Assembly: GCF_012912005.1 (NCBI RefSeq)
Contig: NZ_JABBEA010000012.1
Span: 1 to 64,000, forward strand
Reading direction: 5' to 3'
DNA length: 64,000 bases
Origin: Paenibacillus sp. SZ31
GTDB lineage: Bacteria > Bacillota > Bacilli > Paenibacillales > Paenibacillaceae
The notes under the pieces were generated by a model. The model was not told the origin of the DNA and did no database searches. It saw only the letters and a list, made by a program, of their open reading frames with translations. The position numbers and the translations under genes are program-made. Of the stretch, positions 18,356 to 26,329 are shown piece after piece; within the stretch, counting starts at the first letter, position 1, and the number at the start of each line of letters is the position of its first letter.

Positions 18356-19672
18356 TTAATGTTGCGTCTTTTCAGTGATAGGCTGTTTTTTTGAATCATC
18401 ATTCAACCAACCCAGCACTTCAAACAGTTTGAACAACAAGCTCATCAGGATTCCCACGATGGTTGCCAGTGCCATCCCTTTCAGATGAACGCCGTAGAAA
18501 GTAACTTCTGTACCACTCAGTCCAATGACCAATACAAGTGTAGTAAGCAACAGATTGGTCGGTTTGGCAAAATCGACTTTCTGTTCAACCAGAATACGCA
18601 GACCGGATGCTGCAATAACCCCGAACAGAAGCAGGGATACACCACCCATAACTGGCACAGGAATGTTGGCTACAAGCGCCGAGAATGTTCCTGAGAAGGA
18701 AAGTACGATTGCAATGACCGCTGCGCCACCAATGACATATGTGGAGTATACGCGAGTCAGGGCCATAACACCGATGTTCTCACCATAGGTTGTATTGGGA
18801 GTTGATCCTACAAACCCGGACAGAATGGTGGATACGCCGTTACCAAGCAGGGAACGATGGAGGCCAGGGTCTTTCGACAGATCTTTGCCTACGATGCTGC
18901 TCGTTACAAGCAAATGTCCAATATGTTCAACGATAACTACAAGCGCTACAGGTAAAATAGTGAAAATAACGGACCAGTCAAATGTAGGCGTTGTTACCGT
19001 AGGAAGTGAGATGAAATCAGCGGTTCTAATAGCCGCTTTATCAACCAGACCCATAGAATAGCCAAGCACATAACCCACTACAATACCGATTAGAATATGA
19101 ATGATTTTGGGGAATCCACGGAACGTTACGGCCCCAATGACAGTGATACCGAGCGTGACCATGGATAAAATAATGGGTTTGGCCTGCGGCACCCAGTTCG
19201 GGTTAGCTACAGGATCAGAATTAATCAATCCTGCCATGCCAGCTGCAACAGGTACAAGCTCCAGACCGATCAGAGCAACGATGGCGCCCATAACCGCTGG
19301 TGGAAAGACTACGTTAATCCATCCGGTACCCGCAAATTTAATAATGAGGGCTACGAGACAGAACACAAGTCCTGTTATGATAAAAGCTCCAAGTGCCATG
19401 GAGTAGCCATTCTCTGGATGTTGTTTTAATACCATTGTGACAGGTGCAATAAAGGCAAAGCTTGATCCGAGATATGCTGGAATCTTACCTTTACACATGA
19501 GTATGTACAACAGTGTCCCAATCCCGTTCATCAGCAGGATCATACTTGGATCGACACCGAACAGGTTCGGTACAAGTACTGTGCTACCAAACATGGCGAA
19601 CAAATGCTGAAGGCTAAGCAGTGAACCCGAGCCAAGTGGCATCTTTTGATTAACCTGAATTTCGCGTTGCAA
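18356..19672 (-). CDS. uraA: Uracil permease (NCS2 family, UraA-like)
   Basis: 438 aa, about 14 membrane segments. It closely follows the E. coli UraA pattern: LSLQHLFAMFGSTVLVP, NGIGTLLYILMCKGKIPAYLGSSFAFI, FPPAVMGAIVALIGLEL and GSTPNTTYGENIGVMALTRVYS. The two substrate-binding glutamates are present in IVEHIGHL and in YGENIGV. A TTG start has AAAGGAG upstream on the minus strand. The gene sits on the opposite strand between apt and rel, which are adjacent in B. subtilis. It is not linked to pyr genes here, and I see no PyrR-type leader. Confidence 0.93.
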   Translation of the reverse strand: MQREIQVNQKMPLGSGSLLSLQHLFAMFGSTVLVPNLFGVDPSMILLMNGIGTLLYILMCKGKIPAYLGSSFAFIAPVTMVLKQHPENGYSMALGAFIITGLVFCLVALIIKFAGTGWINVVFPPAVMGAIVALIGLELVPVAAGMAGLINSDPVANPNWVPQAKPIILSMVTLGITVIGAVTFRGFPKIIHILIGIVVGYVLGYSMGLVDKAAIRTADFISLPTVTTPTFDWSVIFTILPVALVVIVEHIGHLLVTSSIVGKDLSKDPGLHRSLLGNGVSTILSGFVGSTPNTTYGENIGVMALTRVYSTYVIGGAAVIAIVLSFSGTFSALVANIPVPVMGGVSLLLFGVIAASGLRILVEQKVDFAKPTNLLLTTLVLVIGLSGTEVTFYGVHLKGMALATIVGILMSLLFKLFEVLGWLNDDSKKQPITEKTQH

Positions 19673-20044
19673 TGAATTTCATCTCCTTTTCCGAAACACA
19701 AACTTTCAATAGATTACAGAGTTTCTCTTAATTAAGCAATAACATATTTGACGCAGCAGAGCGATGGAATTTATATTTTCATGAAATTTCCTTCTATTTC
19801 AGCAAATAACGGTAATAATACATAAGAATGAAGAAATATATTCAATCACCTGTGCGTCATGGAAAACAGCTTAGAGGTCATGCGGATCACCAATATAAAA
19901 ATTGGATAAGCGCTCTTATTCGTCAGCAGTTGACGGGAAACGGGCGAAGCGTCATAATTATAGGAAATTACTTTTACGGGGAACCTGTGTTGCAGCATTG
20001 TCACGGGTTCCATTTGGTATAGAAAGGACACGGAACAGATCAGA
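19673..20044. other. Divergent intergenic region uraA-rel
   Basis: This 372-bp gap holds the uraA ribosome site and the candidate rel promoter at 19749-19778. A 64-codon open frame at 19828-20022 has no ribosome site and no family resemblance, so I do not call it a gene. The long leader before rel has no riboswitch that I recognise. Confidence 0.5.
19749..19778 (+). promoter_or_regulatory. Candidate sigma-A promoter upstream of rel
   Basis: TTGACG, then 18 bases, then TATATT. It lies about 270 bases before rel in the gap between the divergent uraA and rel genes. Distance is long, so it is only a candidate. Confidence 0.35.
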
Positions 20045-22222
20045 ATGGGCATAGAGCAATTACTCGAGAAGGCCGGGGCATATATCAAAGAACCCGATCT
20101 GGTGCGCATACGAGAAGCTTACGAATTTGCTGATCAGGCCCACCATGGACAGACGCGAAAATCGGGAGAACCGTATATTCTGCATCCGCTTGCGGTTGCC
20201 GACATTGTTGTGAACATGCAGATGGACACCATCTCCATAATAGCAGCGCTTCTTCATGATGTAGTAGAAGATACTACGGTCTCACTTGAAGAGATCCGCA
20301 ATCATTTCGGCAATACGTGTGCCATGCTTGTTGACGGCTTGACGAAGCTGGAACGTATTCAGTTTCGCTCCAAGGAAGAACAGCAGAACGAGAACTACCG
20401 CAAAATGTTCATCGCCATGGCGCAGGACATCCGTGTCATCGTGATTAAATTGGCTGACCGTCTGCATAATATGCGGACACTCAAGTTTCAGTCGGAAGAA
20501 AGCCAGCGCCGAATCTCATATGAGACGTTGGAAATTTTCTGTCCGATTGCGAACCGTTTGGGTATCTCTGCGATCAAATGGGAAATGGAGGACATCGCCC
20601 TCCGTTATTTGAATCCGCAGCAATACTACCGAATTGCAAACCTGATGCACAAAAAGCGTGCGGAACGTGAGCAATATATTGATACAGTTATGGATGGAAT
20701 TACGAACAAACTCGATGAGATGGGAATTCAGGCAGACCTTTCTGGCCGCCCGAAACATATCTACAGCGTGTTCAAGAAAATGACCACCAAAAACAAGCAG
20801 TTTAACGAAATTTACGACCTGCTTGCCATCCGTATTATTGTGGATAATATCAAGGATTGTTATGCTACCCTGGGAATTATACACACGCTATGGAAACCGA
20901 TGCCTGGACGCTTTAAGGACTACATTGCAATGCCTAAGGCGAATATGTATCAATCGCTGCATACAACGGTAGTCGGTCCCAATGGTGAACCAACGGAAGT
21001 ACAGATTCGGACATGGGATATGCACCGGACTGCTGAATTTGGTATCGCTGCCCACTGGGCTTACAAAGAAGGCGCTGCGAACGGAAATCATTTTGAAGAT
21101 AAAATTACGTTCTTCCGTGAAATTCTTGAACTTCAAAACGAAGCACAGGATGCTTCGGAATTCGTAGAATCACTCAAAATGGATTTCTTCTCGGATCTGG
21201 TATTTGTATTTACGCCCAAAGGAGAAGTCATCGAATTGCCGATCGGTTCTGTTCCTTTGGATTTTGCTTACCGTATTCATACGGAGGTTGGTAATCGCAC
21301 CATTGGTGCCAAAGTGAATGGTCGAATTGTTCCGCTTGATTACCATCTGAAGACAGGCGATATCATCGAAATTTTGACGTCCAAACATTCTTACGGACCA
21401 AGCCAGGACTGGATGAAAATTGCTAAATCTTCTCATGCACGAGCAAAGATCAAGCAATGGTTCAAGAAGGAACGCCGTGAAGAAAACGTTGAAAAAGGTC
21501 GGGAGAGCTGTGAGCGTGAACTGAAACGTATGGGGCTTGATCCTTCTGCGTGGATGACGGATGACAAGTTGATGGAAGCTGCCAAAAAATATGCGTTTAA
21601 CGATATTGATGACATGCTTGCGGCTGTTGGATTCGGTGGGATTACTGCTGCACAGATTGTAACCAAAGCAACCGAAAAACTGCGTAAAGAGCAGGAAGAG
21701 TCCAGTTTGCTGGAATTGAATTCCGAGATGCGCGAGCTGAAACCTGCACCTGAGCGTAGAAATCGACCAACCAACGGTATTCGTGTCAAAGGCATCGATA
21801 ATCTGCTTGTTCGATTCGCACGATGCTGTAATCCTGTACCTGGGGATGACATTATCGGATACGTTACACGGGGCCGCGGCGTTTCGGTACACCGTAGTGA
21901 CTGTCCGAATATCCCGACAAGTGCAGACGGAGAAGAAGCAGCACGTGTTATTGAGGTCGAGTGGGAAGAGAATATCGAAGCGAGCTACAGTGTGGATATT
22001 GAGATCACAGGCCATGATCGGAATGGCTTGCTCAACGAGGTACTTCAGGCTGTTTCCGAAAGTAAAACCAATATATCTGCCGTTACGGGACGGACAGACA
22101 AAAATAAATTAGCATTGGTGCACGTGACCATTCTGATTCGCAACACGGATCATCTGCATTCCGTTGTAGAACGGATCAAACGGGTGAAAGATGTTTATTC
22201 TGTGCATCGGATTATGCAGTAA
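20045..22222 (+). CDS. rel: Bifunctional (p)ppGpp synthetase/hydrolase Rel
   Basis: 725 aa. Synthesises and degrades the stringent-response alarmone. The hydrolase HD domain has AALLHDVVEDT (H71, D72) and VIKLADRLHNMRTL. The synthetase domain has KHIYSVFKKM, YDLLAIRIIV and YQSLHTTVVGPNGEPTEVQIRT. A TGS domain (VFVFTPKGEVIELPIGSVPLDFAYRIHT), a zinc-finger-like region (ARCCNPVPGDDI) and a C-terminal ACT domain follow. Both catalytic halves look intact, as in the single long Rel of Firmicutes. The ribosome site is weak: AAAGGA lies 16 bases upstream of the ATG. Confidence 0.97.
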   Translation: MGIEQLLEKAGAYIKEPDLVRIREAYEFADQAHHGQTRKSGEPYILHPLAVADIVVNMQMDTISIIAALLHDVVEDTTVSLEEIRNHFGNTCAMLVDGLTKLERIQFRSKEEQQNENYRKMFIAMAQDIRVIVIKLADRLHNMRTLKFQSEESQRRISYETLEIFCPIANRLGISAIKWEMEDIALRYLNPQQYYRIANLMHKKRAEREQYIDTVMDGITNKLDEMGIQADLSGRPKHIYSVFKKMTTKNKQFNEIYDLLAIRIIVDNIKDCYATLGIIHTLWKPMPGRFKDYIAMPKANMYQSLHTTVVGPNGEPTEVQIRTWDMHRTAEFGIAAHWAYKEGAANGNHFEDKITFFREILELQNEAQDASEFVESLKMDFFSDLVFVFTPKGEVIELPIGSVPLDFAYRIHTEVGNRTIGAKVNGRIVPLDYHLKTGDIIEILTSKHSYGPSQDWMKIAKSSHARAKIKQWFKKERREENVEKGRESCERELKRMGLDPSAWMTDDKLMEAAKKYAFNDIDDMLAAVGFGGITAAQIVTKATEKLRKEQEESSLLELNSEMRELKPAPERRNRPTNGIRVKGIDNLLVRFARCCNPVPGDDIIGYVTRGRGVSVHRSDCPNIPTSADGEEAARVIEVEWEENIEASYSVDIEITGHDRNGLLNEVLQAVSESKTNISAVTGRTDKNKLALVHVTILIRNTDHLHSVVERIKRVKDVYSVHRIMQ

Positions 22223-22234
22223 GGAGCCTGTAAG

Positions 22235-22696
22235 ATGAGGGTGCTTGTACAACGCTGTAAAGAGGCTCAGGTGACCGTTGGAGACGAGCTGACAGGTAAG
22301 ATCCAATCCGGACTAATGCTGCTCGTAGGCATTACCCATGAGGACACAGAGAAGGATGCCCAGTATCTGGCTGATAAAGTTAGTGGGTTACGGATTTTTG
22401 AGGATGATCAGGAGAAGATGAATCTCAGTCTACTGGATGTAGGTGGTGCTGTATTGTCTGTTTCCCAGTTCACCTTGTACGGGGATTGTCGCAAAGGAAA
22501 ACGCCCGAGCTTTGCGGCTGCGGCCCGACCTGAAGCGGCAGAACTGTTGTATGAAACGTTCAATCAGCTACTACGTGATAAAGGTATTCAAGTTGAAACG
22601 GGTCGTTTCGGAGCGATGATGGATGTAACATTTACCAACTGGGGACCGGTGACCTTGATGCTTGAAAGTCCTGTTCGTCAGGAACCGCGTGCATAA
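22235..22696 (+). CDS. dtd: D-aminoacyl-tRNA deacylase
   Basis: 153 aa. Removes D-amino acids mischarged on tRNA. The catalytic-pocket motifs SVSQFTLYGD and the Gly-Pro motif in TNWGPVTLML are present, together with KGKRPSF. It starts 12 bases after rel, with AAGGAG overlapping the rel stop, so it is co-transcribed as in B. subtilis. Confidence 0.97.
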   Translation: MRVLVQRCKEAQVTVGDELTGKIQSGLMLLVGITHEDTEKDAQYLADKVSGLRIFEDDQEKMNLSLLDVGGAVLSVSQFTLYGDCRKGKRPSFAAAARPEAAELLYETFNQLLRDKGIQVETGRFGAMMDVTFTNWGPVTLMLESPVRQEPRA

Positions 22697-22772
22697 TTTC
22701 GTGGAGTTCAGGCCATAATGAGGGATAATTCGTTGATGACAATTTTATGATCAAAGGAGTATCCAACCCATT

Positions 22773-22940
22773 ATGCGCCAATCTGCGAAAGAAACACGTA
22801 CTCGTACGGAACCTTTGGTGTTCCCTGGAAACTTGTATGAATCATTGCATCTTGCCCGTGCGGCTGCTGAATGTGTTGCAACAATCTGGGCACTTCAGGA
22901 TTCAGACAAAGGGAAGCAGAGCCATCTTCCGCGATCTTGA
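22773..22940 (+). CDS. Putative small protein (55 aa), unknown function
   Basis: A 55-codon frame starting MRQSAKETRTRTEPLVFPG and ending KGKQSHLPRS. AAAGGAG lies 13 bases upstream of the ATG, and the terminator at 22991 follows, so the frame fills a transcription unit between dtd and that terminator. No signal peptide, membrane helix or known domain is visible. The support is the ribosome site and a normal-looking composition; a 99-codon frame overlapping it in another frame looks unnatural. Not recognised as any family. Confidence 0.42.
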   Translation: MRQSAKETRTRTEPLVFPGNLYESLHLARAAAECVATIWALQDSDKGKQSHLPRS

Positions 22941-22990
22941 TTGTCTTCACAGGTATATAAACATCCGAAATTTGGATTATACAGATTCTG

Positions 22991-23032
22991 AAAAAGTCCT
23001 GGTTCGTAGTTATCGAATCAGGACTTTTTGTT
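22991..23032 (+). terminator. Terminator downstream of dtd and the small ORF
   Basis: A stem of about 16 bp (AAAAAGTCCTGGTTCG with its near-complement, one G-U pair) is followed by T5. It ends the rel-dtd transcription unit. Confidence 0.9.
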
Positions 23033-23153
23033 GTGTGTTGTTATAAATTGCTCTGGTGAGGGTAATAACAAAACGAGGCACAACGAAGTGCCAATGTACT
23101 GCAAGTCCCGATTTCTAAAGAAAGTTCGAACACGGAAAGGAGAACATTACGTT

Positions 23154-23660
23154 ATGAGTAAAGTTGCTTTTTTATTGGCGAATGACTTTGAAGATTCGGA
23201 GATGCAGGTCCCGTATGACGAAGTGAAAAAAGCTGGACATGAAGTGGAGATTATCGGATTAAAAGCCGGCGAGACCCTTAAAGGTAAGGGAGGAAAGGCC
23301 TCCTATACGGCAGATAAGGCGATTACCGATGCATCCGCTTCGGATTATGATGCGGTCGTAATTCCTGGTGGATCATCCCCTGAGAATTTGCGAAGTGATG
23401 CGCATATCTTGAAGTTCGTCACCGAGATCAACAGTGCGAAGAAACCGATCGCAGCGATCTGTCATGGTCCGCAGATTTTGGCAAGTGCCGGTCTGTTGAA
23501 AGGCCGCACGATTACATCTTATCCACCACTTAAGGATGACATGGTAAACGCAGGAGCAGAGTTCAAGGATCATGAGGCCGTTGTGGATGGAAACTATATT
23601 ACATCCCGCACACCTGAAGATGAGCCAGCATTTGTACGCGAACTGCTAAAAGTCATTTAA
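23154..23660 (+). CDS. DJ-1/PfpI family protein (general stress protein 18-like)
   Basis: 168 aa. The class I glutamine-amidotransferase-like fold has the nucleophile elbow AAICHGPQIL (C103, H104) and the acidic partner region DFEDSE (residues 11-16). VVIPGGSSPENLR and TSYPPLKDDM are typical of the PfpI/YraA/YfkM group, described as glyoxalase/deglycase-like or protease-like stress proteins. The exact substrate cannot be read from the sequence. ATG at 23154 has AAAGGAG 11 bases upstream; an in-frame extension to 23028 overlaps the preceding terminator and is rejected. Confidence 0.88.
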   Translation: MSKVAFLLANDFEDSEMQVPYDEVKKAGHEVEIIGLKAGETLKGKGGKASYTADKAITDASASDYDAVVIPGGSSPENLRSDAHILKFVTEINSAKKPIAAICHGPQILASAGLLKGRTITSYPPLKDDMVNAGAEFKDHEAVVDGNYITSRTPEDEPAFVRELLKVI

Positions 23661-23710
23661 CTTCACCCAGTTTAACTGACATACATGGATGTATCTTAAC
23701 TACGTTACAT

Positions 23711-23732
23711 CGTGAAGCCTACAAACTTCACG
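23711..23732. repeat. Small inverted repeat after the DJ-1/PfpI gene
   Basis: A perfect 7-bp stem CGTGAAG/CTTCACG with eight-base loop, 20 bases before the next ribosome site. There is no T tract, so it is either a weak terminator or an operator for the following gene. Confidence 0.4.
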
Positions 23733-23764
23733 TTGCATTTCATTCCGAAAAAGGAGGGTTTGAC

Positions 23765-24211
23765 ATGACAAAACATATTCAGGCGTATTTTCGAACCGAA
23801 GACGAGGCAGAGGGAGCAAGAACTTCGCTCCAAACGTTCCGTACGGAGCATTTGGAAGTAGGTCAACTGGACAGTGCGGTAGGTAGAGACACGCGTGTTA
23901 TGGTGCCACTGGTGCCTTATAATACAGCAGGTGGCGTAGGCACCAACGGAGCCATGGGTGTAGGTGCAGCCCCTGGTGTTCCAGCCAGCGAAAATGTGAT
24001 TCCTGTGGTAGCGAATGTGGACCGTGATGCAGAACGTGATTCTCGTGACAGAGTGAATGAGGATGGAGACCTGCTGGATGCAGCGGATGTGTCTTCGGCC
24101 GATTATGATGATCTGCATTATGTTCTGTCTGCCAAAGTAAGAGATGAGGACTATGACGAGATTGTTCATAAGCTTCGTTCCAACCATGCCTATGTGGAAG
24201 ATTTGAATTAA
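23765..24211 (+). CDS. Uncharacterised acidic protein, possibly YflT-like
   Basis: 148 aa. Two small alpha/beta-looking ends (HIQAYFRTEDEAEGARTSLQTF and YDDLHYVLSAKVRDEDYDEIVHKL) flank a flexible Gly/Ala/Pro-rich middle (GGVGTNGAMGVGAAPGVPASE). The ends resemble each other in layout, as if the protein reads stress-protein-type half domains. The resemblance to YflT-type general stress proteins is weak and is my inference. No signal peptide or membrane helix is seen. A strong AAGGAGG precedes the ATG, and a terminator follows, so it is monocistronic. Confidence 0.6.
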   Translation: MTKHIQAYFRTEDEAEGARTSLQTFRTEHLEVGQLDSAVGRDTRVMVPLVPYNTAGGVGTNGAMGVGAAPGVPASENVIPVVANVDRDAERDSRDRVNEDGDLLDAADVSSADYDDLHYVLSAKVRDEDYDEIVHKLRSNHAYVEDLN

Positions 24212-24228
24212 CGTGTAGATACTTCTTG

Positions 24229-24278
24229 GCCCTTGTACTGCTCGACCACACAGTCGAGTGATGTGCAAGGGCTTTTTA
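24229..24278 (+). terminator. Terminator after the YflT-like gene
   Basis: GCCCTTG (24229-24235) pairs with CAAGGGC (24266-24272), with an inner CTCGA/TCGAG stem, followed by T5. Confidence 0.82.
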
Positions 24279-24323
24279 ATCAGGAGGATATTAAAAAACT
24301 AATTTATAAAGCGCTATCATTTT

Positions 24324-24344
24324 TGTAATATTACTGTAATATTA
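24324..24344. repeat. Tandem TGTAATATTA direct repeat
   Basis: Two exact copies of TGTAATATTA (24324-24333 and 24335-24344) are separated by one C. Each contains the 8-bp palindrome TAATATTA. This is a plausible binding site in the gap before the terminator at 24414. Confidence 0.5.
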
Positions 24345-24413
24345 GATACATAAGCCTTTAACATTGTGGGCTTATAATAACACACATGACCCCCTTTTTT
24401 TATATATCCTTTG

Positions 24414-24444
24414 AGCCTGCACACCGTGTGCAGGCTATTTTTTT
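24414..24444 (+). terminator. Strong isolated terminator
   Basis: A 9-10 bp stem (AGCCTGCACA/TGTGCAGGCT) with three-base loop is followed by A and T7. The nearest upstream gene already has its own terminator at 24229, so this one may end a separate short transcript. Confidence 0.85.
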
Positions 24445-24498
24445 GAGCTGAGAATGTGTATGTTTTGGGCAGAGCTTACCCCTTTATTCAATTTTTGC

Positions 24499-24504
24499 TA
24501 GAAT
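24499..24504 (+). promoter_or_regulatory. Extended -10 element (TGCTAGAAT)
   Basis: TG, one base, then TAGAAT. The expected start of transcription seven bases later falls on the ATG at 24511. The -35 region (TTACCC) is weak. Confidence 0.45.
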
Positions 24505-24510
24505 AGAGAG

Positions 24511-24726
24511 ATGGGTTTATATATTCTACAGCGAATTGTTTTCATAGTTGGGCTACATTGGACGGTAAATCTAGCCCAAGCGATTAGGTTCAGGCGAATC
24601 CAATCCTATGACAGAGAGTATGAGGAATTCATCGCCAGAGTGATCCGTCATATTCCAGATGAACATATAATCGCTGAAACGGCCCCACCTTTTTTATATA
24701 AGTACGGGGCAGTCGTTTCTGCTTGA
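24511..24726 (+). CDS. Putative small protein (71 aa), possibly leaderless
   Basis: Starts MGLYILQRIVFIVGLHW, with a hydrophobic N-terminal stretch (residues 3-24) and then charged IRFRRIQSYDREYEEFIARVIRHIPDEH. No family recognised. There is no ribosome site. The extended -10 element at 24497-24504 would place the RNA start on the ATG itself, so a leaderless mRNA is possible. The open frame could also be chance in a 360-bp gap. Confidence 0.35.
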   Translation: MGLYILQRIVFIVGLHWTVNLAQAIRFRRIQSYDREYEEFIARVIRHIPDEHIIAETAPPFLYKYGAVVSA

Positions 24727-24841
24727 TCGATGGAATTCGAAAGTTATATAGAATGCCTCGTTTGAGAAATGACACCTGCAATGCTAAAGCAACAGAGTTC
24801 TCATGCGAATGGCTAGAGACAGATTTAAGGGGGAATTAGTT

Positions 24842-26110
24842 TTGAGTAAGGTTGGAAGAAATGATTTATGCCCATGTGGTAGTGGGAAAAAATATAAGAA
24901 ATGTTGTCTGAACAAGGAGTCCTCTGCAGTAGAATCCATACTGGGGATAATATCAACGGAGCAACCGGTTCGGGAAGCCTCCATTCAGCCTGAGAGCAAG
25001 CTGACCTTGACTAAGTTGAAAAAGATGGTGGCAAGCGAATTGAAATGGGAGCATCCGGCTCACGAACAGCTGGCCCTGCAGACTATTGAGAACATGAGGA
25101 ACCAATACGAGCCAGAGGTGATTTTGGAAGCTCTGGTGCTATGGAACGGCTACTCCCGTCAGACCCGCCCTACTGTGAAGAAGACAGGCTCGTTCTCTGC
25201 TGCAATTGAGTATTTGCTGTCCGAGGAATACGGCTTCAATGTCTCAAAGGCTGAGCTGGCTGATAAATATGAGGTAACGACAGGCACGATCTCCCGGAAG
25301 GTTAAGGAGATGAATAGTTACATCGAAGAATACGGCATGGGCGGTGAAACGGACGAGCTATTGATGCTGAACGGCCCAGGCACATCGAAAGACAAAGCAC
25401 AGGCTCTGCTGTCTAAGGCGATGGAAGCGAGCTCTTCCAAACGGAGAGTACATCTGGCGGAAACAGCGCTAGAGATGTATCCTGACAGCTCTGATGCGTA
25501 TCTTATTCTTGCTGAGGAATCGGACGATGAGCAAGATGCACGAGCTTACCTCAAGGCTGGAATCGCTGCTGGCGAACGTGAACTGGGCGAACTGTTTTTT
25601 GAGAAGAACAAAGGGGACTTTTGGGGGCTTCATGAGACGCGTCCCTATATCCGGATATGCAAAAGCTATGCCGAATCCTGCTGGTTTGGCGGAGATGCCA
25701 AAGAAGCGGCACAAACCCTGGAGCATATTCTGGAGCTTAATACGGAAGATAATACCGGAGCACGTTACCTGCTCGCTGCTGTGTATTTGTACACCAACCA
25801 ATTGGATCAGGCGGAGCAATTGTTAGAGAAGTATGGAAAAGGTGACGCTGCAGCTGCATTTGCCTATGACCAGATCATTCTGGAGTATAAGAAGAATGGA
25901 ATCACCTCCCAGCTCAAAATGCTGTATCGTGTAGCCCGGGGTGTGAACAAACATGTGCCTGATTACCTGCTGGGTTTGAAGCGACTGCCGCTTAACCTCC
26001 CTGATTTTGTGGGAATGGGCGACTCCGACGAAGCGATTGAATATGTCATTATGCATTCCCGTTTATGGGCGAGCGCGCCGGATCTGTTGAAGTGGATGCT
26101 AAAACAATAG
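24842..26110 (+). CDS. SEC-C motif / HTH / TPR protein
   Basis: 422 aa. The N-terminus VGRNDLCPCGSGKKYKKCC (C10, C12, C21, C22) is a SEC-C zinc-binding motif like that at the end of SecA. A middle region has an HTH-like stretch, AELADKYEVTTGTISRKVKEM. The C-terminal half holds TPR-like helices (RVHLAETALEMYPDSSDAYLILAEE) and the segment GDFWGLHETRPYIRICKSYAESCW, a signature of ST7-like TPR proteins. Function unknown; the layout suggests a cytoplasmic protein-protein adaptor or regulator. TTG at 24842 has AAGGGGG nearby; upstream in-frame codons to 24803 lack a site. Only a hairpin without a T tract follows before the hisS promoter. Confidence 0.78.
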   Translation: MSKVGRNDLCPCGSGKKYKKCCLNKESSAVESILGIISTEQPVREASIQPESKLTLTKLKKMVASELKWEHPAHEQLALQTIENMRNQYEPEVILEALVLWNGYSRQTRPTVKKTGSFSAAIEYLLSEEYGFNVSKAELADKYEVTTGTISRKVKEMNSYIEEYGMGGETDELLMLNGPGTSKDKAQALLSKAMEASSSKRRVHLAETALEMYPDSSDAYLILAEESDDEQDARAYLKAGIAAGERELGELFFEKNKGDFWGLHETRPYIRICKSYAESCWFGGDAKEAAQTLEHILELNTEDNTGARYLLAAVYLYTNQLDQAEQLLEKYGKGDAAAAFAYDQIILEYKKNGITSQLKMLYRVARGVNKHVPDYLLGLKRLPLNLPDFVGMGDSDEAIEYVIMHSRLWASAPDLLKWMLKQ

Positions 26111-26121
26111 CGTTATGAAGC

Positions 26122-26161
26122 AATAGAAGTTGGAATTCATTGGTGGAATCCAGCTTCTATT
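26122..26161 (+). terminator. Hairpin after the SEC-C/TPR gene
   Basis: A long stem of about 16 bp with G-U pairs (AATAGAAGTTGGAATTC with its near-complement), loop ATTGGT. It lacks a clear T tract. Confidence 0.5.
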
Positions 26162-26239
26162 AGCCGTGATTTCAGTGGACTCCCCATACCGTACAGCGTG
26201 TGAGTAAATTTTTTTAATGCTATCTTTTCGTGTTAACCC

Positions 26240-26268
26240 TTGACTTTAGCACTGCGGTTCATTACAAT
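26240..26268 (+). promoter_or_regulatory. Sigma-A promoter of the hisS T-box transcript
   Basis: TTGACT, 17 bases, TACAAT. Predicted start near 26275, about 160 bases before the specifier region. Confidence 0.75.
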
Positions 26269-26282
26269 CAGAAAATAATACG

Positions 26283-26296
26283 TTGACTATAGTCAA
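26283..26296. repeat. Perfect 14-bp palindrome TTGACTATAGTCAA
   Basis: Lies about 8-21 bases after the predicted hisS transcription start. It could be an operator or the basal helix of a leader hairpin. Confidence 0.5.
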
Positions 26297-26329
26297 TTTA
26301 AGTCGTTTCTTGAACTATATTATTGATTT

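Larger units (their letters stand above)
22697..23153. other. Gap between dtd and the DJ-1/PfpI gene
   Basis: These 457 bp contain the putative small ORF at 22773-22940 and the terminator at 22991-23032. The rest (23033-23153) carries the upstream region of the DJ-1/PfpI gene; I see no firm promoter. Confidence 0.6.

Noticed and set aside
19828..20022. 64-codon frame between uraA and rel
   Set aside because: No ribosome site and no recognisable features.
21170..22015. 281-codon open frame on the minus strand inside rel
   Set aside because: The plus-strand frame is a full Rel protein with all domains; the minus-strand translation has no family features and is rich in unlikely residues.
22747..23046. 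99-codon plus-strand frame overlapping the 55-aa ORF
   Set aside because: Its ribosome site position is poor and it runs through the terminator stem at 22991; the other frame is better.
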